Positions 16,906 to 28,400 of a stretch of DNA of 64,000 bases are shown here, piece after piece; within the stretch, counting starts at the first letter, position 1, and every line of letters begins with the position of its first letter. The stretch is from CAYVVT01 sp964454335. GTDB taxonomy: Bacteria > Fidelibacterota > UBA8477 > JABMPR01. A model generated the notes under the pieces. That model worked only from the letters and a program-made list of their open reading frames with translations. It ran no database searches and had not been told where the DNA came from. The stretch is from the NCBI GenBank assembly GCA_964454335.1, contig CAYVVT010000004.1, positions 124,001 through 188,000 of the forward strand. The letters run 5' to 3'. The translations under genes were made by a program, and so were the position numbers.

Positions 16906-19900
16906 AGCGTTTCACTCCGGCCCGACACTGGCTCTGATAAACCTTGAACTTATGTGTATGTTCACCGGCTACCTCCCCGAATTCAATCTCCCGGGCCAGG
17001 ATTTCGTTGGCAATGTAGCGTCGGTGTTCTTCTATGACATTTTTAAGGGCTTCATCTGTATCCACCCTGATGATGATCCGGTCGGCGACGTCGAAGCCGG
17101 CTTCCTTGCGCATATTCTGGATGTTACGGATAAAATCACGGGCCATGCCTTCGTTCAGCAGTTCCGGGCTGATCACCGTATTCAATGCAACAGTGATCCC
17201 CGCCTCCGTGATTACCGACAGGCCTTCAGGCTCGACGATCTCCACCAGGAGGTCGTCCGGCTCCAGCTCAAAGCGCGATTCGTCGCTGGCGAGGATGATC
17301 CCCTGGCCAGCCTGAACATCCCGGGCGACCTGTTTCGCGTCCATCTCGCCAAGCAGAGTACGGATGCTGCCAAGATCCTTACCGTATTTTGGCCCCAGCG
17401 TGGCCAGATTGGGTTTGATCTCGTACTGGAGCAGGGCTTCACCCGATTCAAGGACCTGTAGCTCCTTGATGTTCAATTCTTCCAGCACCTGGGACTGCAT
17501 CTCAGCGACAAAGTTCCGGTCCCTCTCCTCAGGCCAGAATACCTGGATGTCAGCCAGGGGTTGGCGGACCTTCAGGTTGGCCCTGTTCCGGGCTGCTCGT
17601 CCCATTTCCACTGTTTTTATGGTCACTTCGACACGCCGGAGCAGGTCCTCGTCGATCCAGCGCTTATCCACCTCTGGAAAATGGCATAGATGCACACTCC
17701 CCGGGGCCTGGGGATCCAGGTTCACCACCAGGTTCTGGTGCATGGCTTCCGTGAAGAAGGGGGTTACAGGCGCTAGCAGTTTATTGAGGGTTGTGAGAGC
17801 TTCATACAGTGTCTGATAAGCGGCCTGCTTATCCGTGTCGTTCTCGCTCTTCCAGAAGCGTCGCCGCGAACGGCGGACATACCAGTTTGACAGATCATCG
17901 ATGAAGCGGGTGATCTTATGCATCAGCTTGTCAATTTGGAAGGCCTCATAGTCCACCCGGGCATCGCGTACCAACTGGTTCAAGCGGGCTAGCACCCAGC
18001 GATCGAGCTGAGACAGTGTGTTCTCGTCCAATTCCTTCACTGGTCGGAAATTGTCCAGACGGGCGTAGGTCACAAAAAATGAATAGGTGTTCCACAGGGT
18101 GATGATCTTACGGCGTACCTCATCGGCGGCGTGATAACCGAAATTCAGGTTGTTCACCGGAACCTGGGCGCTGTACATCCAGCGCATGACATCAACGCCC
18201 ATCTTCTCGGCAGCGTCTTCGAACCAGATGGCGTTCCCAGCCGATTTGTGCATGTCATCGCCGTGCTCATCCTTCACCAGGGCGTGACCCATGATGGCCT
18301 TGATGGGTGGCCGGTTCTCCATCATGGTACTCATGGCTAGAATGGCGTAGAACCAGTTGCGGAACTGCCCTGGAAGTGATTCGACGATAAAATCCGCCGG
18401 GAACCATTTCTCCCAGTACTCGCGGTCCTGGCGATATTCCATGGTTGAATAGGGTACGATACCGGCATCCAGCCAGGGATTGCCTACATCCGGGACACGA
18501 CTACCTATAAGACCCGATTCCGGGTGCTTGATCCTGACCTTATCCACCCAGGGGCGATGTGGACTCTGGCCTTCAAACTCCTCCCAGCCTTCAACCGCTA
18601 GCTCCTTGAGTTCGGACTCTGAGCCAACGACATAGAAACTGCCGTCCTCAAAGGTCCAGATGGGCAGTGCCAGGCCCCAGTAGCGTTTCTTGGAGATCAT
18701 CCAGTCGCTCATATTGCGCAGCCAGTCAAGTTCACGTTCGAGACCGTAATCCGGCATCCACTTGACCTGCCTGGTAACCTCCATGATCTCTTCACGCCAA
18801 CTGTCCATGGCGATGAACCATTCATCCACCGGTCGGAATACAAGCTCGGTCCCGTGGCGCCAACAGGTGGGATATCTGTGCGTGATCTTGTCTTTCTTGT
18901 ACTTCAAGCCTTTTTGCGTCAGGTCAAGGATCACATCATCGGAAACATCCATGACATTGCGGCCCGTCCACTGGCCAAAACCTTCCAGATAGTTGCCAAA
19001 TTCATCAATGGGCTTCACAATTGGAAAATCAAGTTCCTTGGAAAGGGCATTATCCTCTTTTCCACAACCCGGTGCGATATGGACAATGCCTGTACCGTCG
19101 GTTTCACTGACCTCATCCCAGTAGATAACCGCATGTGTAATGTCCTTCTGGACAGGCAATTCGTCGAAGGGGCCCTCATATTCCCAGCCGTGCAGGTCTT
19201 TGCCCGTTAGGGTCTCAAGTACTTCATATTCACCCTGTAGAATGGATTGACGGCCTTCCACCAGGTAATAGACCTCTTCGCCCTGCTTCACCTTCACATA
19301 GTTGAGTTCAGGGTGTACAGCGGCCATGACATTTGAGGACAAGGTCCAGGGAGTTGTCGTCCAGACCAGCAGGAATTCGTTCTTGCGGTCCTTGAGCTTG
19401 AATTTGAGATAAATGGAAGTATGGGTGAGTTCCTTGTAGCCCTCTGTGGCGATCTCGTGTTCAGAAAGGGCTGCGCCGCAGCGCGTGCACCAGGGCATGA
19501 CGTCGTAGCCTTTATAGATCAGACCACGGTCGAAACATTTCTTCAGAAAACTCCAGATGGTGTAATTGTTCTCGTCGGACATGGTGAAATAGGAATTGTC
19601 CCAATCCATCCAGTAACCCAGACGTTTGGACTGTTCGGTCTGAACAGCAGAGTATTTTCGTACCCGTTCCTTGCAGTGATTGACGAAATTCTCGATCCCG
19701 AAACCTTCGATGTCGGTCTTGGACTTGAAACCGAGTTCCTTTTCCACTTCAACTTCCACCCAGAGCCCTTGACAATCGAAGCCGTTCTGATAGCGGAGCT
19801 CTTTGCCCAGCATGGCCTGATAGCGTTGGTAGACATCCTTGTAGGTCCGGCCCCAGGCATGATGAACGCCCATGGGATTATTTGCCGTGATGGGGCCGTC

Positions 19901-20032
19901 CAGAAAGGACCAGTGATCATTCCCCTTGTTCTGCTCACACAGTTTCTCAAAGATCTGTTCACGCTCCCAGAACTCGAGGACCTCATGTTCCTGAGCTATG
20001 AAATCAACCTTGCTGGAAACTTCTTTCATCAT
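16901..20032 (-). CDS. ileS: Isoleucyl-tRNA synthetase
   Basis: Class I aminoacyl-tRNA synthetase charging tRNA-Ile. About 1043 aa, longer than the 938-aa E. coli enzyme. N-terminal WSFLDGPITANNPMGVHHAW carries a variant of the HIGH motif (GVHH); the KMSKS position reads DMHKSAGN. The editing (CP1) domain is present (LVWTTTPWTLSSNV), as is a CTRC zinc-type pair (MPWCTRCGAALSEHE). The C-terminal anticodon and extension domains follow. The frame starts at 20050, but ATG 20032 (MMKEVSSKVDF) has AGGA upstream and begins at the conserved VSSKVDF segment. Last 5 nt overlap lspA. A good promoter lies at 20102-20131. Confidence 0.97.
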   Translation of the reverse strand: MMKEVSSKVDFIAQEHEVLEFWEREQIFEKLCEQNKGNDHWSFLDGPITANNPMGVHHAWGRTYKDVYQRYQAMLGKELRYQNGFDCQGLWVEVEVEKELGFKSKTDIEGFGIENFVNHCKERVRKYSAVQTEQSKRLGYWMDWDNSYFTMSDENNYTIWSFLKKCFDRGLIYKGYDVMPWCTRCGAALSEHEIATEGYKELTHTSIYLKFKLKDRKNEFLLVWTTTPWTLSSNVMAAVHPELNYVKVKQGEEVYYLVEGRQSILQGEYEVLETLTGKDLHGWEYEGPFDELPVQKDITHAVIYWDEVSETDGTGIVHIAPGCGKEDNALSKELDFPIVKPIDEFGNYLEGFGQWTGRNVMDVSDDVILDLTQKGLKYKKDKITHRYPTCWRHGTELVFRPVDEWFIAMDSWREEIMEVTRQVKWMPDYGLERELDWLRNMSDWMISKKRYWGLALPIWTFEDGSFYVVGSESELKELAVEGWEEFEGQSPHRPWVDKVRIKHPESGLIGSRVPDVGNPWLDAGIVPYSTMEYRQDREYWEKWFPADFIVESLPGQFRNWFYAILAMSTMMENRPPIKAIMGHALVKDEHGDDMHKSAGNAIWFEDAAEKMGVDVMRWMYSAQVPVNNLNFGYHAADEVRRKIITLWNTYSFFVTYARLDNFRPVKELDENTLSQLDRWVLARLNQLVRDARVDYEAFQIDKLMHKITRFIDDLSNWYVRRSRRRFWKSENDTDKQAAYQTLYEALTTLNKLLAPVTPFFTEAMHQNLVVNLDPQAPGSVHLCHFPEVDKRWIDEDLLRRVEVTIKTVEMGRAARNRANLKVRQPLADIQVFWPEERDRNFVAEMQSQVLEELNIKELQVLESGEALLQYEIKPNLATLGPKYGKDLGSIRTLLGEMDAKQVARDVQAGQGIILASDESRFELEPDDLLVEIVEPEGLSVITEAGITVALNTVISPELLNEGMARDFIRNIQNMRKEAGFDVADRIIIRVDTDEALKNVIEEHRRYIANEILAREIEFGEVAGEHTHKFKVYQSQCRAGVKRY

Positions 20033-20101
20033 CACGTCCGTTCCTGTCATTCAGACATTCAATTCCCCCGCGGGGCGGCATCACAAGCAAAAAAGCCGCG
20101 C

Positions 20102-20131
20102 AATATAACCGAAAGGCCTTCCGCAAGTCAA
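20102..20131 (-). promoter_or_regulatory. Sigma70-like promoter of ileS-lspA
   Basis: Reading the minus strand, TTGACT (20131-20126), an 18-nt spacer and TATATT (20107-20102). The predicted transcript would start near 20095, leaving a leader of roughly 60 nt before ileS. No T-box structure is recognisable in that leader. Both boxes are close to consensus and correctly placed, but unproven. Confidence 0.5.
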
Positions 20132-20266
20132 TGTTATCAAAGTGTCGACCTCAGTTTGTGAAAGCGCTTTCAAGAACCAATGAATTTCAATGGTCTACCC
20201 GGATTCTTCTTTCCACGGGTTTAAGCCTGGGAGAATAATTCACGGACAGACTCTATCTTGTTATAT

Positions 20267-20291
20267 AAAAAAAGCTGCCCCGCAGGGCAGC
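20267..20291 (-). terminator. Intrinsic terminator after degP
   Basis: On the minus strand, GCTGCCC-TGCG-GGGCAGC followed by seven T. A 7-bp GC-rich stem with a U-tract, 30 nt after the protease stop codon. Confidence 0.9.
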
Positions 20292-20320
20292 TTGCTCAAC
20301 TTCGTTTATGATACGCTGGC

Positions 20321-21739
20321 TCAATCAGGTATTGTCAGTGCGGCAAAGAAGGTATCATCCCCGCGTTTGACCAGAAAGAGAACGGTCTCTCCTGGTTTGA
20401 ACTTGTCCAACTCCTTGCCGAAGGCTCTTGAATTCTCCACTTCAGCAAGTGTTTTCACATTGGGGCCCATCTTGACGATGACATTGCCTCTTCTGAGGTT
20501 CTTGCGCATGGCTTCGCTGCCCGGTGTGACATCCACAATGATCACGCCCCTGGTATCCTCAGGATAATCATAGCGATCAGCCATTTCAGCAGTGAGGGTT
20601 TCCACCTCGATGCCGAGATCACGGTCCCGCTGCATGATGGGATCAGCTGCGGCAATCTCTTCCGGCATCTCACCCAGGATGACCTTGAGTACCTGCTCCT
20701 TGCCAGCTCGCAGGATCTTCACCTTTTTCTTCTCTCCGGGACGCTGTGTGGACACCAGGGTGGGCAGTTCGCGTGAGTTCCTTACTTCCTGACCGTCGAA
20801 TTCAAGTACCACATCGCCGGTTTTCATGCCTGCGTCATCAGCAGGACTGTTTTTCACCACCTGGCCGATGAGAGCGCCCTGTGCTTTGTCCAGCCCCAAT
20901 GTTTCCGCGAGATCGGAGTCTACTGACTGTACGTATACACCCAGATAGGCCCGAGTGACCCGACCAAAGTCCCTGAGATCATCCACAACCCGCATGACGA
21001 TGTTCACGGGGATGGCAAAACCGATACCCTGGTAACCACCGGTCCTGGAGGCAATTGCAGAATTCACGCCCACCAGATGACCATCCAGGTTAACCATGGG
21101 GCCACCGGAATTACCCGGATTGATGGCAGCATCGGTCTGTATAAAATCCTCATAGTCGATGAGGCCCACAGCAGACCGGCCCTTGGCACTTACGATGCCC
21201 TGCGTTACAGTGTGCGAAAGACTTCCGGAGAACGGACTGCCAATAGCCAGGATCCACTCCCCTACTTTGAGATCATCGGAATCACCGATCTTAAGCGGTT
21301 TCAGATCAGCGGCATCGACCTTGATGAGGGCGACATCCGTTTTTGGGTCAGCACCAACGATCTCAGCATCGAGTTCACGCTGATCGTAGAGCTGGACCTT
21401 GATGTCCTCACCTTTTTCGATGACATGGTTGTTCGTAATGATGTAGCCATCTTCACTGATGATTATTCCGGATCCCAGGGATGAGCTTCTGAACTCTCTT
21501 TCCTCGAAGGGATTGAAGGGGAACCAGTTGAAGGGCATATCTTCCCTGAATCCCTCAACACCGGGATGCTTGTAAACCCGTTCACTGGTGATGGTAACAA
21601 CCGAGGGTGATACGCGTTCTGCAATCTCAACGAAGGCATCACTCAAGGCTCGCGCTGTTTGCAGGTCATAGGCAGATGCTGGCGCGATATACAGGATCAT
21701 GACCAGGAATCCGGTCAATAGGATTGTAGCTCTTCTCAT
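20321..21739 (-). CDS. degP: DegP/HtrA periplasmic serine protease
   Basis: Periplasmic protease-chaperone that handles misfolded envelope proteins. 472 aa with a signal peptide (cleavage after APASA, residue 23). The trypsin-like domain shows the triad H105 (TNNHVIEKG), D135 (DPKTDVALI) and S211 (NPGNSGGPMV). Two PDZ domains follow (YLGVYVQSVDSDLAETLGL, about 285-370; and DLGIEVETLTAEMADR, about 380-470). Length and architecture equal DegP/DegQ, not DegS, which has one PDZ. GGAGAA ribosome site 7 nt from the ATG. Flanked on both sides by terminators, so a single-gene transcript. Given the giant exported proteins nearby, envelope quality control is a reasonable role. Confidence 0.96.
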   Translation of the reverse strand: MRRATILLTGFLVMILYIAPASAYDLQTARALSDAFVEIAERVSPSVVTITSERVYKHPGVEGFREDMPFNWFPFNPFEEREFRSSSLGSGIIISEDGYIITNNHVIEKGEDIKVQLYDQRELDAEIVGADPKTDVALIKVDAADLKPLKIGDSDDLKVGEWILAIGSPFSGSLSHTVTQGIVSAKGRSAVGLIDYEDFIQTDAAINPGNSGGPMVNLDGHLVGVNSAIASRTGGYQGIGFAIPVNIVMRVVDDLRDFGRVTRAYLGVYVQSVDSDLAETLGLDKAQGALIGQVVKNSPADDAGMKTGDVVLEFDGQEVRNSRELPTLVSTQRPGEKKKVKILRAGKEQVLKVILGEMPEEIAAADPIMQRDRDLGIEVETLTAEMADRYDYPEDTRGVIIVDVTPGSEAMRKNLRRGNVIVKMGPNVKTLAEVENSRAFGKELDKFKPGETVLFLVKRGDDTFFAALTIPD

Positions 21740-21805
21740 GTGTCGTTCTCCATATTCTCGATACCGAATTCTTCTATGCGGATCACGTGAAAAGGTTTCT
21801 GAAAT

Positions 21806-21828
21806 AAAAAAACCGCCATCCTGCGGTT
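21806..21828 (-). terminator. Intrinsic terminator after the small secreted gene
   Basis: On the minus strand, AACCGC-AGGATG-GCGGTT then a run of seven T in total. It lies 28 nt past the stop of the 132-aa gene and isolates it from degP. Confidence 0.8.
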
Positions 21829-21856
21829 ATAGTGGGTTCCGATTTGCCGATGAATT

Positions 21857-22255
21857 CTATTTGAATAGAGCTTTGAGGGAACCCCAGGTGTGTTCGAGAT
21901 TCTGGGTAATCGACTCCACCGTGATCACCTCGCTGTATTCATAGCTGCCGTCCATGTTGCGGATCTTCAGACGATAATCATATTCACGTCCTGCTACCTT
22001 GGCGATAATGGAATCATCGATGAATGTATAGGAGCTGTTACCGCCTTTGGCTTCCAGGAAACCGATATCAATGAAATTCTGATTCCCTGTTGAGCGCTGG
22101 ACCTCAAAGCCAAGAACCTCTGCTTCCACGGTGGTGCTCCACTGGATGATAATGCGTGCATCATCGGGATAGCCTTCGAGGCCCACGATGTTCGCGCTGG
22201 CGGCCAGAAAGGTCACCGTGAGAAACATCAGTGATATGGCTTTCAGGAATTTCAC
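21857..22255 (-). CDS. Small secreted FN3-like protein
   Basis: 132 aa from a GTG start that yields a proper signal peptide (MKFLKAISLMFLTVTFLAASA, cleaved before NIVG); upstream codons to 22291 add a polar stretch without a ribosome site. The mature part is one beta-sandwich: IIIQWSTTVEAEVLGFEVQRS then NFIDIGFLEAKGG and YDYRLKIRNMDGSYEYSEV. This is the FN3-like module normally found just before the YPNPFN tail in large FCB secreted proteins, but here it stands alone and ends in LKALFK with no tail. Role unknown; an independent small surface or periplasmic protein or a remnant of a larger gene. Confidence 0.7.
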   Translation of the reverse strand: MKFLKAISLMFLTVTFLAASANIVGLEGYPDDARIIIQWSTTVEAEVLGFEVQRSTGNQNFIDIGFLEAKGGNSSYTFIDDSIIAKVAGREYDYRLKIRNMDGSYEYSEVITVESITQNLEHTWGSLKALFK

Positions 22256-22356
22256 GGGCAAAAAAATAATAAAGTGTCCTTTACAAACCAATGTTTTTTA
22301 TACGCTGATGATATGGGTCATGATCCCGGAAGATTGGAGGTTCTGATCGCATAGTG

Positions 22357-22384
22357 TAATCCCTAATTCGTAATTCGTAATTAA
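22357..22384. repeat. Heptamer tandem array TAATTCG
   Basis: Four successive 7-nt units: TAATCCC, TAATTCG, TAATTCG, TAATTAA. It lies between the small secreted gene and the terminator of the 2835-aa gene. The same heptamer forms the array at 58935-58969. Confidence 0.8.
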
Positions 22385-22413
22385 AAAGGCCGCCCCAGAA
22401 GGGCGGCCTTTTT
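22383..22413 (-). terminator. Strong terminator of the 2835-aa gene
   Basis: GGCCGCCC and GGGCGGCC pair perfectly (8 bp) around a 5-nt loop; T5 follows on the minus strand, and A5 upstream makes it usable in both directions. It lies 22 nt after the stop codon. Confidence 0.93.
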
Positions 22414-22435
22414 GTATTCCAGAGGTAATCCGGGA

Positions 22436-25400
22436 TTACTTGAGGAACATCATCTTCTTCACTTCCGTGAAGCCGTCTGATTCCATACGGTACATGTAGA
22501 TACCACTGGATACCGGCTGGCCGGCATCGCTGAGACCAGACCAGGTGATGCTGTGATAGCCAGCGCTCAACTGCTGATCCACCAGGGTGGTGATCTTCTG
22601 ACCGAGGATGTTGTAGACCACGAGTTTCACGTGGGTTGCCTCAGGCAGATCATACCGAACGGATGTGATCGGGTTGAAGGGGTTCGGATAGTTCTGATGG
22701 AGTGCGTACTCCAGCGGTAATCCGAGCTCATCCACGTTCACATAGTCCAGATAGATCGTATCGGAAGTTGCCGACTCTGCGATGTCATACAGGGCAGATA
22801 CAGTGTAACCGTAATTCAGTCCCATGGTGACGTCAGCATCGAAGTAATGCGTCGAGTCAGACGTTCCGAGGAAACTCCAGGCACCGAAATCAACACTTCT
22901 GTAGATATTGAAGTGCAAGAATTCAGAGCGCAGGGCGTCATCCTCTGTAGGCAGACCGATGCCTTCCCAACCGGAAACGGAGCCGCGGCTTTCAGCAGCG
23001 TCAGCCATCACGGTGGAGTATTCACGATCCAGCTCCGGACCGACAGCAACCAGGTCACCCGGTGCTACCATGATCCAGAGGTTCAACAGGAAGTCGCCCG
23101 GATCCCAGGACGTGATGTCAGCCAGATCAAGCGGTTCATTACCGACATCGGCGATATCGACGATGAAGCTGCGACCTGGTTCAGCAGGCGTTGCATCCGT
23201 GCTGATGTCCGGATAGGCGTCAGTCGGATCGCCACTGAGCGGTTCAATGAAGATACCGACCCAGTCGAGTCCTTCCAGACCACCCAGGTCAATGCCGGCT
23301 TCCAGTACAGGGCTACCTGCAGCATCAAGTGTGGTCTGGAGACCATAGATGACTGCTACAGTTTCAAAGGTATGCCAGTCTACAATATGGAGATTGTAGT
23401 CAAACAATCCGCCAAGACCCCAGCCATAGTGGACGAAGTCCATGTATTCCAGAGAGGCTGGTCCGTATTCGCTAAGATCGAATACGGTACCATAACCCTG
23501 ACCCAGCCACTGGAAGAACCCGCTCGAGGGCGTACCATCATGGTATGCAACCAGCATGGGTTCAGGCATGGCCCAGTTCAGAACGATCCCGCCATCTTCA
23601 TCTCCGGAGAGATCGAATGGAGCAAAGACAGCAGGTGCCAGCATGGCATCCTGGACGGTTTCTGCATCCATCGCGATGGTGATCTGGGTTTCGAACGGGA
23701 AGTAATCCGGATGGCCAATGATCAGTTCATAGACACCAACCGGCAGTTCCATACCATAATTACCATCCGGGTCCGTCATGGTATCAAAGACCTCGAAGGT
23801 ATTGATATCTGCAGCCACGACATGGGCATCCGCTATCGGTGCATTATCGCCATAGGTAGATGCGACATGACCAACCAGGGTACCCGTGGGTGGTGCCATC
23901 CAGACATCGAATGGGAATACGATGGGCGGCAGGTTCGGATCATTGTGATCAACGTGGATCATACCGGGATACCAGCCGGGCTGATATTCGTAGGTGTTCA
24001 CGTTAACGGCCACATCGACGTCACCCTGAGGTTCTACGAACCCTTCAGGAGGTACGACATCGATGGTGAATGCCGGGATCATCCACAGGAAGCTGCCCCA
24101 CACCTCGTGAGGTTCAGCACCGTAGATATCACCCAACAGATAGTAATCGAAGTAGATGTTGAATGGATCATAGGCGGCATCAACCGAAACATTCAGTGTA
24201 CAGGCAGCAAGCTCAGTACTGTAAATGTTCCCGAATCCACCGTCATGGTTCCACCATTCTACAGTCGCTCCATCGCCGGTAGCGTTGTTGGTCTGCAGGA
24301 AGCGTGTGCCGCCAACAACCGTAAGATCGGTGCTGGAGTTCACAGTGATCCCTACAGGGAAGGTCACGCTGACACTGTCCAGCCACTCAGCATCGCTACT
24401 TGCGTTCTGAGCGTACAGGACGATATCGGTGGTTTCACCCGGTACCGGCGGCAGACCCATGGCGTACATGTGTGCGCCATCGATCTCGCGCTGGATGATC
24501 CGGCCCACAGGAATTTCATAGCTGACCATGAAGTCCAGGGTGTCCAGACCGATGTTGCCGATTCCGAAGGTGTCCGACGCAAAATCGTCACCGAACAGCA
24601 TGTCCACACCAAAACCCCACTCGAGATCCATTGTCATCCAGGGCAGTGCCATGGGTGTATAGGCCACGAAGTTGGATAATGGTGATTCACCTTCGTCATA
24701 GTTAGCCGCTACTGCGTAGAAGTATTCGACATCGAACACATCCGGCAGATCGTTGAAGGTGAGGTCAGCCAGATCGCCAACCAGCATGGTGTCCAGTTCG
24801 AAGGGATCCGTTCCGCGATAGACATTGAAGGTGCCCAGGAAGTCGCGATGGGCTTCATCCGGGAGCCAACCCATACCTGGAGCGGTGATGGATTCACCAC
24901 TGGCAGCAGCATTCTCGGGTGTTGAGATACTGCGGTCAACAGCGCCTGTGGGATCAACGGCGACGAGTTCACCACCCACCTCGAGGTAGGCACGGAACAT
25001 CCAGGTGGAAGCAAAGGGATTCCACACTGCGCCGGCATCGTTCGTCCAGAAGCTACGATCGCCAACGGTATTATCATCCGTACCAATAAATGGACCAATG
25101 TTTGAACCATCCGGCCACTGTGAAAGGATGAAGAACTCACCCATCACGGCACCGGTGCCGCCTGTGGGCAGCAGGACCCATTCCGGACCCGTATCCCAGG
25201 TCGCATTGACACCAACCGGTCCCGATGCAAACAGAACGTTGTCCAGATCGGGCAGACCGTCAGCTGAACCCACAACCAGCAGGTTCTCGAACATACTGGG
25301 TTCATCACCCAGAGCCAATACCGAGATATGCGAGATATCGAACTCGGGTACTGGCGGTGTCATCCGCAGAGCAAAGAACTGATCTACGGTTGATGGTCCA

Positions 25401-28400
25401 CCGACCCAGAACCAGCGTTCTGCGCTGTTGTCATCGTGAGAGACCTCACCAGACGGTAATGGTGGAACCCAGTTCAGGGTTGCCGAGCCGTCAGGCTCAG
25501 GCATGACCGTCAGATTGATTGGTGGTTTGGGATCAACCATGGCACAGGCCTCGTTGGAGGGTACTGACTCCGTTTCGTCAGGCAAGATCTGCGTGACTTC
25601 GTAACAGTATTCACCAATAGCCAGGCCCCAATCATAGAAACCACCATTGAAGAAGAAGTCAATGGGCGGGATGTCCCCAGCGATGAGCACATCATCCCGA
25701 TAGACGTTAAAGGCCGGGATATAATCCGGTTCATCAATGGTGAACTCGAAGGTGCCGTCATTATTGGTTTCATCGAGCTCTGCGATATTCCCATCAGCAT
25801 CGGATTCCACCAGGATGGTAAAGGTACCAGGACCGAAGTTCTGGTAGGTCAGACCAACCAGCCAGAAGGTATCCGATTCTGCAATGGCCAGCGGAGGTAC
25901 AGAGACCCAGCCGGCATAGATATCATCTACCCAGAAATCGGCGTAGCTGGTGACCGTTGCATCAGCGGTACCATCGTTGGTGATAACGGCGGCGACAGAT
26001 TCGCCGTCCGGGCCAGCCCACATCTCGGATACGATGTAATCGGGCTGTGGCAGCGGATCGTCATATTGCAGGACGAGGAAGTCAAATGCAGCAGATGACC
26101 AGTAATCGTCCCAGAATATCTTGTAGGCCGTACCTGCCGACACATTGAATGCAACGGTGGAGGCATAGGCATAGTTAACGCCGTTATCGTCTGCGTATGC
26201 TATTTCATTGCCCTCACAGGCATCGTATACATACAGACGTGTGTCCACTGACTGACCGATAAGGTCAGATGTGATTATCACGTGCCCGTTCCCGCTCGCT
26301 GTCCAGGTGTACCAGATGGGCTGGTGAGGCGCTGAAGTGGTGTCACGTGTCACCAGAATGGCTTCCTCACAGGTATCACCCGGTTCTCGCAGGTTCCAGT
26401 TATCCTGCCGGGCTTCTTCAAGGCGTCCGGCAAGCTGTGCTGAGCGTTCGCGCGCAGGCACGTCCTTGCGGACAATCCCTTCTATTCCATAACCACCCAG
26501 GGCACGGACTGGCAGCAGGTCTTCCGGCGAGGGTGACCAGCTGAGCTGGACGCCTTCACTGGTGGGCCATGCGTCTAAGTGATAGGGACCGGCAGGCGGG
26601 ACCAGGATGTCGATATCCAGTGTGTCACTGTTGTTCGTTTCATCACTTTCCAGCACATCATTGTCCACGTCGGCGTTGACGACGACCTGATGCATACCGG
26701 GTCCGAAGTTATAGTAATCAATGCCAACGAGATCATAGGTGAAGGACTCACCTGCATCCAGGGCCACGCCCATCTCGGCGAAGTAACCCAGGTAGAGCCC
26801 GTCGACATATACACCATGATAATCAGTTCCAAAGAAACCGAAGGATGGCGCCGTTCCGATGTTCATGATCTCAACGGACAGGATCTGGTCAGCATAAGCC
26901 ATGCTGTTGACCACCAGATCGGGTAGCGGAACATCGCCGATAGCAAAAGCCCAGCTACCTTCATAGCCATCAACCAATCCACCTGAACTCAGGAGGACAC
27001 CTTCACCATCGGTAATGGCATAGGTTCCACCATTCCAACCATCACCATAAGAGTCATGGGCGTTGAAAAAGTAGAGGCCGTCCTCAAGACATAGGATGTA
27101 ATCGTAGCTGGTGTAGCTTGAGAATCCACCGTCTTCGAGGATGACGTTCCCATCCATATCGGTGATATCGAAAGAAACCTCACTACCGAATGATGCCGTC
27201 GTAACGTTGACAAAGACCTGCGTAAAATCGCAATCGCTGAAAGGTTCAGCGTTCACGGCAAACAGGTAATCACCCGTGGAGGCACGAGGTACATCAAGCC
27301 AATAACCGGCCAGAGCATAATAGGTACCCGGTGCCAGGATGGAAACGATCTGCTCGTCTGCGCCGCTGCAACAGGCATCATTATCGGCCAGTTCATTGAA
27401 TTCAGCATCGTACAGGACCAGTTCGGCATCCAGATCCGAATAGCCATTGATCAGCATGTCAATGGTCACTGTTGAAGTGAATGGGATGTCGAAGGTGTAG
27501 TAATCGAGATCATCATCGACTTCGATGGAGGCTTCCAGCGTGTCACCCAGGGCAACCTCGGTTGCTGTTTCGAAGCTGTTGTTCTCTTCGTTGTAGTCGT
27601 GATAGAAACCGAAGCTGATGGCATAGGCTCCCGTGGAAGCACGGACATCTAACCAGTAACCGGCCACAACATAGTAGGTGCCGGCTGCCAGGACTTCAAC
27701 GATCTCTTCATCACCACCACTGTAACCAACGTCAGAGCTGGCAATTGAGACACTGTCTGAATCCAGGAGACGGATCTCGCTATCCAGGTCGGAATAGCCT
27801 TCAGCATAAAGATGAATGACAGCCAGCATCTCTTCAGCGAGTGTGAAGGTATAGAAATCCAGGTCACCATCAGGTTCGATGATGGCGCTGACCATGTCAC
27901 CGCCGATTACTGGTGTAGCATCGGCTAGGTTGTCATTGGGCTCGTTCAGATCGATGAGCGGCGGACCAACGGTCAGTGCGGCAGCATACTCACCGGTGGA
28001 AGCCCTGGGAACATCCAGCCAGTATCCCATGAGGATATAGTAGGTCCCGGCTTCCAGAGCATTCATAACGATCTGCTCATCGGCGCCGTTGCAGCAGGCA
28101 TCGTTGCTCTCAAGCTCGTTCATGTCACCATCATACAGCACGATCTCGGCATCCAGATCTGAGTAACCGCTGATGAGCATATCAATGGTCACAGATGATA
28201 TTTCAGCCAGGTCGAAAGTGTAATAATCAAGATCACCTTCAACTTCGATTGAAGCCATCAGAGTATCGCCATCGGCGATATCGGTTGCATCGTCGAAACT
28301 GTCATTGGGTTCATTAAAATCATCGTAGAAATTGAACTCAATGGCATAAGCACCGATGGAAGCCCTGACATCCAACCAGTAACCAGCAACCACGTAATAG

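Noticed and set aside
20033..20101. T-box leader before ileS
   Set aside because: The leader from the predicted start is about 60 nt, too short for the specifier and antiterminator; no T-box consensus is seen.
22847..24679. 610-aa open frame antisense to the 2835-aa gene
   Set aside because: It has no signal, no recognisable domain and lies wholly within a well-supported gene; codon structure follows the opposite strand. The same holds for other long plus-strand frames at 29225, 31383, 35982 and 36500.
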